Shown here: in pieces, positions 33,088 through 42,409 of the stretch
Position numbering within the stretch: the stretch's first letter is position 1
How the letters are laid out: every line of letters starts with the position of its first letter
Assembly: GCF_947504225.1 (NCBI RefSeq)
Contig: NZ_CANNGT010000016.1
Coordinates: 1 to 42,409, forward strand
DNA: 42,409 nucleotides
Direction of reading: 5' to 3'
DNA from: Brumimicrobium ulvae
GTDB lineage: Bacteria; Bacteroidota; Bacteroidia; Flavobacteriales_D; Crocinitomicaceae
Notes under the pieces: model-generated
Told to the model about the DNA's origin: nothing
Databases searched by the model: none
The model's input: only the letters and a program-made list of their open reading frames with translations
Program-made: the position numbers and the translations under genes

Positions 33088-33117
33088 TTTGTACTTCTTT
33101 AGAACAAAGTAGTGGGT

Positions 33118-33975
33118 TTAATAGTCCCCTAAAGTTTCTTCCAGTTGGTTCAATGCACTTTCCAGTTGTTCTGCATTTGGCGCAGACCCATGCCATTTGT
33201 GTGTTCCCATCATGTAGTCAACACCTTGACCCATTTCTGTTTTCATTAAAACCATGATGGGCTTTCCATTACCAGCTAAAGATTGTGCTTTTTCAAATAC
33301 AGCAACGAGTTCTTCCATGTTATGACCATCTACTTCTAGAGTTTCCCAACCAAAAGCTTGCCATTTCTGTTTCAAATTCCCCAATGATAAAACATCTTCA
33401 ACGTCACCATCGATCTGACGTCCATTGTAATCTACAGTAGCAATTAAATTATCAACTTTGTTGGCTGCTGCATATAAAGCTGCTTCCCAAATTTGACCTT
33501 CTTGAAGCTCACCATCACCCATCAAAACATAAACATAACGATCGTCATTATTTAGCTTTTTTGTAACTGCAGCACCAATTGCCATTGAGAGTCCTTGACC
33601 TAATGATCCAGAAGCAGCACGAATTCCAGGTAGTCCTTTATCAATACTCGGGTGACCTTGTAAACGTGAATTTAACTTTCTAAAAGTAGCTAGTTCTGAT
33701 ACAGGAAAGTATTTTGCATGTGCTAAGGTACTGTACCAAACTGGAGAAATATGACCATTTGAAAGAAAGAATAAATCTTCATTTTTACCGTCCATGGTAA
33801 AGTTTTCAGGGTCATGTTTTAAGATCCTGTGATACATTACAGTAAAGAAGTCAGCACATCCAAGTGAGCCTCCAGGGTGACCAGAGCTAACGGCTGCAAC
33901 CATTCTTACTATATCTCTTCTCGTTTGTGAAGCATATTGCTCCATTGTTTTTATATCCATAGCGAATTTTGACAA
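33118..33975 (-). CDS. Transketolase, N-terminal subunit
   Basis: 285 residues, the TPP-diphosphate-binding domain alone. Key motifs are SSGHPGGSLGCADFFTVMY near 30-48, GSLGQGLSMAIG near 117, and GDGELQEGQIWEAAL with the downstream Asn of DYNGRQID, which together bind the metal and TPP. Transketolase moves two-carbon units in the pentose phosphate pathway, to which rpe in this window also belongs. A TAGATTTG box lies 15 bp upstream. Confidence 0.92.
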   Translation of the reverse strand: MSKFAMDIKTMEQYASQTRRDIVRMVAAVSSGHPGGSLGCADFFTVMYHRILKHDPENFTMDGKNEDLFFLSNGHISPVWYSTLAHAKYFPVSELATFRKLNSRLQGHPSIDKGLPGIRAASGSLGQGLSMAIGAAVTKKLNNDDRYVYVLMGDGELQEGQIWEAALYAAANKVDNLIATVDYNGRQIDGDVEDVLSLGNLKQKWQAFGWETLEVDGHNMEELVAVFEKAQSLAGNGKPIMVLMKTEMGQGVDYMMGTHKWHGSAPNAEQLESALNQLEETLGDY

Positions 33976-33989
33976 AATTTTAATATACG

Positions 33990-33997
33990 CAAATCTA
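33990..33997 (-). promoter_or_regulatory. Promoter -7 box of the transketolase run
   Basis: TAGATTTG on the minus strand matches TAnnTTTG, 15 bp from the start of the transketolase N subunit. No clear -33 TTTG. Confidence 0.4.
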
Positions 33998-34044
33998 GGG
34001 TTAATTTGTGATAAATTTAAGGCTTAGGCTCCTTTATTTATTAC

Positions 34045-34052
34045 TACTTTTG
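34045..34052 (+). promoter_or_regulatory. Promoter -7 box of the prmC-ligA run
   Basis: TACTTTTG matches TAnnTTTG. Transcription would start only a few bases before the ATG at 34061, so either the message is nearly leaderless or translation starts at the ATG at 34070. Confidence 0.45.
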
Positions 34053-34060
34053 CACAAAGG

Positions 34061-36933
<2,873 letters not shown>

Positions 36934-36934
36934 G

Positions 36935-37375
36935 ATGGGAAAAAAACTTGTAATTCTTAGCAGTTGGAAGGGGAAAGATGATTTTCAACATTTAAAATCA
37001 ACGCTTGAAAAAAACATCACTGGAAACAACACGGTGTTTTACCTTATTTGTGTTGATCAACCTAAGCTGATTGAAGAATTACCTCAAATGCCCAGTGTAA
37101 ATTACCTATCTAAAAAAGATTTTTCGCTGTTTGGGAAAATAAAAACACCAGAATTGAGGGGATTATTGATCAATGAGAAAAATGGGGTTTTGATTGTCGC
37201 CATGGAAGAATCTAATTCTTTATTGAATAAAGTAATCAAACACTGTAAATTGATGAGTATTGGCATGGACAAAGAATCTTTGCCTAGATTTGACATAACT
37301 TTTAAAGGAGCCGAATTGAATAGCGGAGTATTCTTTAAGCAAATAAATAATTATTTAACTAAAATTCAACTGTAA
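36935..37375 (+). CDS. DUF6913-like small protein of unknown function
   Basis: 146 residues, no signal peptide or membrane helix. It looks like a compact alpha/beta domain, with strands VFYLICVD and GVLIVAMEES and an ending FKGAELNSGVFFKQI. This matches a Bacteroidota family (DUF6913, from memory) often found beside dapA or ligA. It starts one base after the ligA stop and overlaps dapA by one base, so it is firmly inside the operon. The function is unknown. Confidence 0.7.
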   Translation: MGKKLVILSSWKGKDDFQHLKSTLEKNITGNNTVFYLICVDQPKLIEELPQMPSVNYLSKKDFSLFGKIKTPELRGLLINEKNGVLIVAMEESNSLLNKVIKHCKLMSIGMDKESLPRFDITFKGAELNSGVFFKQINNYLTKIQL

Positions 37376-38262
37376 TGCAATTTAAAGGAACAGGAGTTGC
37401 GCTTGTCACTCCATTTAATACCAATGGAAGTATAGATGAAAGTGGACTTCGTAAATTGGTTAATTATCAAATTGATAATGGAACTGATTTTTTAGTCGTT
37501 CAAGGGACAACTGGCGAAACAGCTACCTTGACAACAGATGAAAAAGAACGTGTGTTAGCTATTGTTATCGAAGAAAATAAAGGGAGAGTACCTGTTGTTT
37601 TAGGGTTGGCAGATAACAATACAGCAGCTTTGGTTAAAGTCATTTCAACGTTTGATAACGATGGAGTTGATGGATTTTTAAGCGCATCACCACATTATAA
37701 TAAACCAAGTCAACGTGGAATTATCGCTCATTTTGAGGCCATCGCAAAAGTTTCTAAAAAACCAATTATTCTCTACAATGTTCCGGGAAGAACATCGAGT
37801 AATATGACTGCAGAAACTACTCTAGCATTGTCAAAAGTAGAGAACATTGTTGGTGTAAAAGAAGCATCCGGAAATATGGACCAGGTAATGCAAATTTTGA
37901 AAAATGCACCTCAAGATTTCGCAGTATTGTCTGGAGAAGATGCACTTGCAATGCCTATTGCTGCGATGGGTGGACATGGTGTGATCTCGGTCGTTGCAAA
38001 TGCATTGCCGAAAGAATTCTCATCGATGATGAATGCTACATTTGAAGGTGATTTGGCAAAGGCCAAAAAGCATCATTTTGAAATGTTGGACATTACCCAC
38101 CAATTCTTTGCTGAAGGAAATCCATCAGGGATAAAGTGTTGTCTTGATTTATTAAATATTTGTAGCAATACCGTTCGCTTGCCATTGACCACAGTAACCA
38201 GTAATTTAAGGCATCAAATGGAGAAAGAATTAGAAGGAATAGAGCTGATTTCTAAACAATAA
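37375..38262 (+). CDS. dapA: 4-hydroxy-tetrahydrodipicolinate synthase
   Basis: 295 residues, a TIM barrel. The pyruvate-binding Thr45-Thr46 are in VQGTTGE, the catalytic Tyr134 in ILYNVPGRT, and the Schiff-base Lys162 in GVKEASGN. It condenses pyruvate with aspartate semialdehyde, the first step of the diaminopimelate/lysine branch that also feeds peptidoglycan. The start overlaps the small gene upstream by one base. Confidence 0.95.
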   Translation: MQFKGTGVALVTPFNTNGSIDESGLRKLVNYQIDNGTDFLVVQGTTGETATLTTDEKERVLAIVIEENKGRVPVVLGLADNNTAALVKVISTFDNDGVDGFLSASPHYNKPSQRGIIAHFEAIAKVSKKPIILYNVPGRTSSNMTAETTLALSKVENIVGVKEASGNMDQVMQILKNAPQDFAVLSGEDALAMPIAAMGGHGVISVVANALPKEFSSMMNATFEGDLAKAKKHHFEMLDITHQFFAEGNPSGIKCCLDLLNICSNTVRLPLTTVTSNLRHQMEKELEGIELISKQ

Positions 38263-38295
38263 GGTGATAAGTTGGCGATCTTCTAATAAATTAAT

Positions 38296-38303
38296 TAAAT
38301 TTG
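38296..38303 (+). promoter_or_regulatory. Possible promoter -7 box for the lipoprotein gene
   Basis: TAAATTTG matches TAnnTTTG, 25 bp before the ATG at 38328. A TTG about 21 bp upstream could be the -33 element. Confidence 0.4.
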
Positions 38304-38327
38304 ATCAATATATAAAACGTATAACTT

Positions 38328-39209
38328 ATGTTAAAAAGAACAGTCTACCTATCCTCAATTTTACTGATAGGATTTACTTCCTGTAATTCTGAAGAAAAAG
38401 AGGTCAAAGATGTTTCAGATACATTAACAGAAATGGAGTCTGAAAAAGAGGAACCAAAAAATGAAATCGTTTATTCTATTCCTTCACCAAATGAGCAATA
38501 TGATTTACTGCGTTCATTAAGTGAGAAAGTTGACCCAACGATAGTGAATGATCTTTCTCAATCTTCTAACTATGCTACAGCAGATAAAAAAGCACTTAAT
38601 TTCGGTGTTTATATTTCCGATGCTGCCTACTTAATGCGATACGAACAAGGAAAAAGTGTGTTCTTGAACTACGTCTCAACATTAGATAAATTAGGACAAG
38701 ACATTGATATTACAAAGGTGTATGGTGAGGAATTAATCAAACAAGTTGAGGAAGCGGGAGCAGATAGTGAAAAGCTGTTTGAAATTTCATCGCAAAACTA
38801 TATTGCTGTTTTTGATCAATTGATTGAAAACGAGAAAGGTGTGGAATTGTCATTGATTTTGAGCGGTGCTTGGATAGAAACAATGCATATTCTTTTCCAT
38901 TCAGCTGGAAATTACGATCAAAACTTTGAAATTGAGGAGTATATTATCGACCAGCGTTATGTTTTAGAAAATCTAACAGGTTTTGTTGAAACTTACGCCG
39001 AAGACGATCGTGTTCAGCCGGTGTTGGCTTACCTTAATGAAATCCAAAATGCTTATGATGCTATGGATTGTGAAGAAACTAATTTGAAAGTGAATAAAGA
39101 TGAAGGAACTGTCATGCTAAACGGTGGTTTATCCTGTCTATTTACTGAAGATTCATTTACAGAAATGAAATCTTTAATTGTAAAAATAAGAACATCTATA
39201 ATCTCATAA
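38328..39209 (+). CDS. Lipoprotein of unknown function
   Basis: 293 residues. The signal peptide ends in GFTSC (Cys19), so it is an envelope lipoprotein. A Glu/Lys/Asp-rich linker (about 20-55) leads to a helical domain with NFGVYISDAAYLMRY near 96-110, and a C-terminal strand pair. I recall similar uncharacterised Bacteroidota lipoproteins with this helical domain but know no function. The gene probably has its own promoter, and the secreted protein gene follows after 12 bp. Confidence 0.7.
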   Translation: MLKRTVYLSSILLIGFTSCNSEEKEVKDVSDTLTEMESEKEEPKNEIVYSIPSPNEQYDLLRSLSEKVDPTIVNDLSQSSNYATADKKALNFGVYISDAAYLMRYEQGKSVFLNYVSTLDKLGQDIDITKVYGEELIKQVEEAGADSEKLFEISSQNYIAVFDQLIENEKGVELSLILSGAWIETMHILFHSAGNYDQNFEIEEYIIDQRYVLENLTGFVETYAEDDRVQPVLAYLNEIQNAYDAMDCEETNLKVNKDEGTVMLNGGLSCLFTEDSFTEMKSLIVKIRTSIIS

Positions 39210-39221
39210 AAAGAAAATATT

Positions 39222-39719
39222 ATGTTTAAATTAATCAATATACTTACCGTCGTAGCGACTTTATCTGCAGGATATTTATTTTCTCAATGTCCACAAGCTA
39301 GTAAAGTTATTTCAGTAGATTCAAAAAATGGTTGGGGAGAAAATTCTCAATCTAAATCTGGACAATTGCGTCCAGGAGATACCTATGAAATGAGGTTTAT
39401 TCTTCAAAGTGGAATCAAATACCGTATACAAGCTGTAGCTGGGGTGGAAGATTTTTCTGCAGACAATGTGGATTTTCAAGTAGTAGGGAAGGAAGTAAAT
39501 AAAGTTGAGGAAAATGGAAGAGTAAGCTATAAATCCTCAGAAGTGATTCTTTATGACAGTCGAACAGCAACTGCGGAAGAAGAAGCAATCTTTTTGTCTG
39601 ACCGAATGCAACGCCTAACCATTCGTGTTGAGGTGAAAGGAAATGATGGTGCTGGATTGGTTCAATGTGCTGTTGTTTTAGTGGAAGCCAAGAAAACCCA
39701 AAAGTTAGGTTTAAGATAG
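39222..39719 (+). CDS. Secreted protein of unknown function
   Basis: 165 residues. The signal peptide ends near YLFSQCPQ. The mature domain of about 140 residues looks all-beta (GDTYEMRFILQSGIKYRIQAVAG, RLTIRVEVKG) with two Cys residues (positions 23 and 154) that could form a disulfide. There is no anchor and no secretion-system sorting domain at the C-terminus. It follows the lipoprotein by 12 bp and may work with it in the envelope. Confidence 0.65.
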   Translation: MFKLINILTVVATLSAGYLFSQCPQASKVISVDSKNGWGENSQSKSGQLRPGDTYEMRFILQSGIKYRIQAVAGVEDFSADNVDFQVVGKEVNKVEENGRVSYKSSEVILYDSRTATAEEEAIFLSDRMQRLTIRVEVKGNDGAGLVQCAVVLVEAKKTQKLGLR

Positions 39720-39737
39720 GTTATTTAAATTTTATTT

Positions 39738-40748
39738 ATGCAAACATTTAATGAGCAAGCTATTGCTCAAGTGAAAAAAGTATTATCCACTTCTAAAAAG
39801 ATAGTTATTGTAGCCCACAGATCTCCAGATGGAGATTCAATAGGAAGTTCTATCGGACTTTATCATTACTTGCAAAAAAAAGGTTTCGAGGTGAATGTTT
39901 GTCATCCCGACCCAGCCCCTTATTTTTTGGAATGGATGACAGGCATAGATGAGATTAAAAATGCTGAAGAGCATACCGACAGAGTAAAATCACAAATTCA
40001 GAAAGCTGATTTAATATTCTGTTTGGACTTCAATACGATGTCTAGAACAGGTCAATTAGCTGATGATTTGATCAATGCAAATGCTACAAAAATCGTGATC
40101 GACCATCATTTGGATCCGAGCGACGAATTTGATATCGTTTTTTCTGAAACTACATCTTGTTCTACAGCACAATTAATCGTTGATTTTATTGATGCCTTGG
40201 GAGATATTGAGCTATTGGATAAGAACATCGGTGAAGCATTGTATACAGGAATAATGACGGACAGTGGTTCGTTTAGATTTCCTAGTGTTACTGCCCATAC
40301 CCATGAGGTAATTGCTACGTTAATGAAAGGAGGCGTTCAACCGTATAAGGTGCATGAAGCAGTCTTTGATACAAATACCTTCGACAAATTGCGCTTAAGA
40401 AGTTATGCAATCAATGAAAAAATGGAAATCATAGATGAGCATAAAACAGCAATAACGTGGTTGAATAAAGCTGAACTTGAACGTTTTAATTATGTCAAAG
40501 GAGATACGGAAGGATTAGTCAATGTTGGACTTTCAATAATCGGGGTGAGGAAATCTATATTTTTAATGGAAGGTGATGGAATAATTAAAATTTCTTTCCG
40601 TTCAAAAGGAGAAGATAATCCAGTAAATGTGATGGCCAATACATATTTTCATGGTGGAGGACACGCCAACGCTTCTGGAGGGAAATGGGAAGGAAGTATG
40701 GATGAAGCCATTGCTAAAATAAAAAGTGTATTGCCTGAATTTGATTGA
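39738..40748 (+). CDS. nrnA: DHH-family oligoribonuclease/PAP phosphatase, NrnA-like
   Basis: 336 residues. The DHH domain has AHRSPDGDSIGSSIG (His27, Asp31, Asp33 for manganese) and the signature IDHHLDP. The DHHA1 substrate domain closes with GGGHANASGG. NrnA degrades 2-5-mer RNAs and hydrolyses phosphoadenosine phosphate. It lies between the secreted protein and gldI on the same strand. Confidence 0.9.
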   Translation: MQTFNEQAIAQVKKVLSTSKKIVIVAHRSPDGDSIGSSIGLYHYLQKKGFEVNVCHPDPAPYFLEWMTGIDEIKNAEEHTDRVKSQIQKADLIFCLDFNTMSRTGQLADDLINANATKIVIDHHLDPSDEFDIVFSETTSCSTAQLIVDFIDALGDIELLDKNIGEALYTGIMTDSGSFRFPSVTAHTHEVIATLMKGGVQPYKVHEAVFDTNTFDKLRLRSYAINEKMEIIDEHKTAITWLNKAELERFNYVKGDTEGLVNVGLSIIGVRKSIFLMEGDGIIKISFRSKGEDNPVNVMANTYFHGGGHANASGGKWEGSMDEAIAKIKSVLPEFD

Positions 40749-40749
40749 T

Positions 40750-41271
40750 ATGATGCGATTTATTTTGAGCTGTAGTTTGTTGTATTTATTCTTGGTTGCT
40801 TGCGAAGGAACTCCAGAAGAAAAACCTTTTATTCCTGAATGGACAAAGGAACAATCCACCACTTTAAATGAAAATTTAAGCAGAGAACAAGACATTCGAA
40901 TTCGACTCTATTTAGAACAAAGGAAGAATTGGGATGTTATTGATACTGGTTCCGGATTACGCGTTTGGGTATATGAAGACCACGAAGGGCCAACTGCTCA
41001 AGAAAACGATCAAGTAGATGTAAAGTTCGAAGTGCGATTATTGAATGACTCATTGATTTACAAATCGGAAGAAGGTGAGTTGAGTACTTTTAAGGTCGAT
41101 AAATCGGATATTGAAACAGGAGTAATGGAAGGAATAAAATACCTTTCAGTGGGAGATAAGGCAAAGTTGATTGTTCCCAGTCATATTGGACATGGTTTAT
41201 TGGGAGATTTTAGGAAAATCCCCCCGTTAGAGGTTTTGGTTATTGATTTAGAATTGGTTAAAATTTACTAA
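40750..41271 (+). CDS. gldI: Gliding-motility-type FKBP lipoprotein (GldI-like)
   Basis: 173 residues from the ATG at 40750; the next codon is also ATG. The lipobox is LVAC (Cys18). The single FKBP domain (about 65-170) contains SGLRVWVYEDHEG, VDVKFEVRL and an unusual VPSHIGHGLLGDFRKIPP in place of the common VPSxLAYG segment. GldI is a prolyl isomerase lipoprotein needed for gliding and type IX secretion in some Flavobacteriia. Whether this organism glides is not shown here. It is adjacent to a second FKBP lipoprotein gene. Confidence 0.8.
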   Translation: MMRFILSCSLLYLFLVACEGTPEEKPFIPEWTKEQSTTLNENLSREQDIRIRLYLEQRKNWDVIDTGSGLRVWVYEDHEGPTAQENDQVDVKFEVRLLNDSLIYKSEEGELSTFKVDKSDIETGVMEGIKYLSVGDKAKLIVPSHIGHGLLGDFRKIPPLEVLVIDLELVKIY

Positions 41272-41273
41272 GC

Positions 41274-42155
41274 ATGAAAAGTATTGTTTTTGTTGTTTTA
41301 TTAATGTTTGCTCTTTCCTCTTGCGATATCAAAGGAGTAGAGACGAATAGTGATGATGCTGAAGAGGTGAACTATCTAGAAAATGATACACTTTCCAAAG
41401 TCAAAGAAACGGACACTATAAAGGTGTCCAAAGTTAAAGTCCCAGAAGTTGCAAGTGATACTTTAAAGTTAGAGAATGGAATTACAATAACCTACTTTAA
41501 AAAAGGAGAAGGCGAAAAGTTGAAAAAAGGTGACATGATCAAAATAGATTACCGAGCAAAATTAGAGAATGGAAAAATTTACGATGGGAATCACATGGTT
41601 AAAAAAACATCTATTCCATTTCTTGTAGGCTGGAATCAACAAACACCAGGATGGGATATTGCATTGAAAGAATTACGTGTAGGGGATGATGTTGATGTGT
41701 TTTTACCTGCGAAATATGCCCGAGGTGAAAAAGGAATAAAAGGAATAGTACCACCAAACGCCAATAATATCTTATCCATACGTGTATTGGAGAGGTTTGA
41801 ACCAACTGTTGAAGTAGATGATATACAGATTTGGAAGTACGACGAGTTGAAATCACCAGGAGATTCGATTGGCTTTAAGGATGAAGTTTATCTCAATTAC
41901 TGGGTGAGTTCTGAGAGTAAACCACGTTACGACAATAATTATCAAAGAGGGGAGACATTCAAACTCGTTATGGGAGATGGGAATATTGTTCCCGGACTAT
42001 ACAAAGCCTTACATTTTGGTCGAGAGGGAGATCGATTAATGATTAAAATACCAGCAAAAGAGGCCTATGGAAGTGAAGGATTGACAGATTTGGTAAAACC
42101 CAATGAAGCTATTTTTTACGATATCCAAATAGGTAAAGTAATCAAGACTAAATAA
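41274..42155 (+). CDS. FKBP-type prolyl isomerase lipoprotein with two FKBP-like domains
   Basis: 293 residues. The lipobox is LSSC (Cys17), followed by an acidic/Lys linker. The first FKBP domain covers about 62-182 (KKGDMIKIDYRAKLENGKIYDG, PGWDIALKELRVGDDVDVFLPAKYARG). The second, more divergent one covers about 195-290 (VYLNYWVSS, GLYKALHFGREGDRLMIKIPAKEAYG). It should act on secreted proteins in the periplasm. It starts 2 bp after gldI, so the two FKBP lipoproteins are co-expressed. Confidence 0.88.
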   Translation: MKSIVFVVLLMFALSSCDIKGVETNSDDAEEVNYLENDTLSKVKETDTIKVSKVKVPEVASDTLKLENGITITYFKKGEGEKLKKGDMIKIDYRAKLENGKIYDGNHMVKKTSIPFLVGWNQQTPGWDIALKELRVGDDVDVFLPAKYARGEKGIKGIVPPNANNILSIRVLERFEPTVEVDDIQIWKYDELKSPGDSIGFKDEVYLNYWVSSESKPRYDNNYQRGETFKLVMGDGNIVPGLYKALHFGREGDRLMIKIPAKEAYGSEGLTDLVKPNEAIFYDIQIGKVIKTK

Positions 42156-42177
42156 GCTTTGAAATCAATAATAATTA

Positions 42178-42185
42178 TATATTTG
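42178..42185 (+). promoter_or_regulatory. Promoter of tRNA-Pro
   Basis: TATATTTG matches TAnnTTTG, with TTTG at 42158-42161, 16 bp upstream, as the -33 element. The tRNA begins 22 bp after the box. Confidence 0.55.
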
Positions 42186-42206
42186 TCTTTCCTACGAAAT
42201 CAATTT

Positions 42207-42281
42207 CGGGATGTAGCTTAGTCCGGTTAAAGTGCTCGTCTGGGGGGCGAGAGAGCGGAGGTTCGAATCCTCTCATCCCGA
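42207..42281 (+). tRNA. tRNA-Pro (anticodon GGG)
   Basis: The acceptor stem CGGGATG/CATCCCG is a perfect 7 bp. The D arm, the anticodon stem with loop CTGGGGG (anticodon GGG) and the T arm GGAGG-TTCGAAT-CCTCT all fold. The discriminator base is A at 42281. The CCA end is not encoded, which is common in this phylum. Confidence 0.95.
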
Positions 42282-42398
42282 CAATAAAAATGTTTGCCGG
42301 AGGCAAACAAACCCCAATAAAATCATCTGAAAATTTATTTTCAAGAGATTTTATTGGGGTTTGTTTGTACGTTCGCAGAACGTTAAACATTTTTATTG
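42282..42398. repeat. Large nested palindrome after tRNA-Pro
   Basis: Outer arms CAATAAAAATGTTT and AAACATTTTTATTG enclose a 20-bp perfect inner pair (42305-42324 and 42347-42366), whose loop holds TGAAAA/TTTTCA. Two small side hairpins, GCC-GGA-GGC and ACGTTC-gca-GAACGT, sit between the inner and outer arms. It may terminate tRNA transcription and could extrude as a cruciform. Confidence 0.85.
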
Positions 42399-42409
42399 TA
42401 CGACCTCCC

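Overview
The window looks like a chromosome piece from a low-GC member of the Bacteroidota, most likely order Flavobacteriales and possibly a Crocinitomicaceae-like lineage. The order is supported by a GldI-type lipoprotein prolyl isomerase, a type III glutamine synthetase, a split transketolase, many short signal peptides or lipoboxes, promoter-like TAnnTTTG boxes and few Shine-Dalgarno sites. The family assignment is inference.

Positions 1-8430 are an accessory island. It holds three copies of the 3' end of an RHS gene. One (732-962) is broken. The other two share a nearly identical 458 bp block and end in different toxin-like tips: a Ser-Asp-His lipase-like tip (3118-4365) and an M91/NleD-like HExxH metallopeptidase tip (5326-6561). 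Each intact tip is followed, with a 1 bp overlap, by a candidate immunity gene carrying an export signal. Two further export-signal genes (7288-8204) follow a decayed reading frame that may be the remains of another tip. The island also has a beheaded IS3-like transposase, a RelE/ParE-type toxin-antitoxin pair and a fragment of an HTH regulator. Five copies of one palindromic repeat (about 44 bp), all in the same orientation, sit at the boundaries between these modules. A second, shorter palindrome occurs four times. The most likely unusual system here is a modular store of RHS toxin tips and immunity genes bounded by palindromes.

Positions 8472-42409 are mostly housekeeping genes. In order they are: an M42 aminopeptidase; divergent to it, across a 22-bp tandem repeat, a run of rhodanese, DUF368 transporter, aroE and an AlbA-type protein; an MscS channel; a DUF218 protein; a NUDIX CoA pyrophosphatase; a lipoprotein; a GreA/B factor convergent with an RluE-like pseudouridine synthase; paaG-paaH-like beta-oxidation genes; an ECF sigma factor overlapping a membrane-anchored TPR protein; a small protein plus Dps; rpe and an L,D-transpeptidase; a frameshifted rhomboid protease followed by a class IV aminotransferase and a flavin reductase; glnN; and a Crp/Fnr regulator.

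A minus-strand run follows: transketolase N subunit, a secreted VWA protein, transketolase C subunit and a class III aminotransferase. A plus-strand run then carries prmC, ligA, a DUF6913-like gene, dapA, a lipoprotein, a secreted protein, an NrnA-type DHH phosphoesterase, gldI and a two-domain FKBP lipoprotein. The window closes with tRNA-Pro(GGG) and a large nested palindrome.
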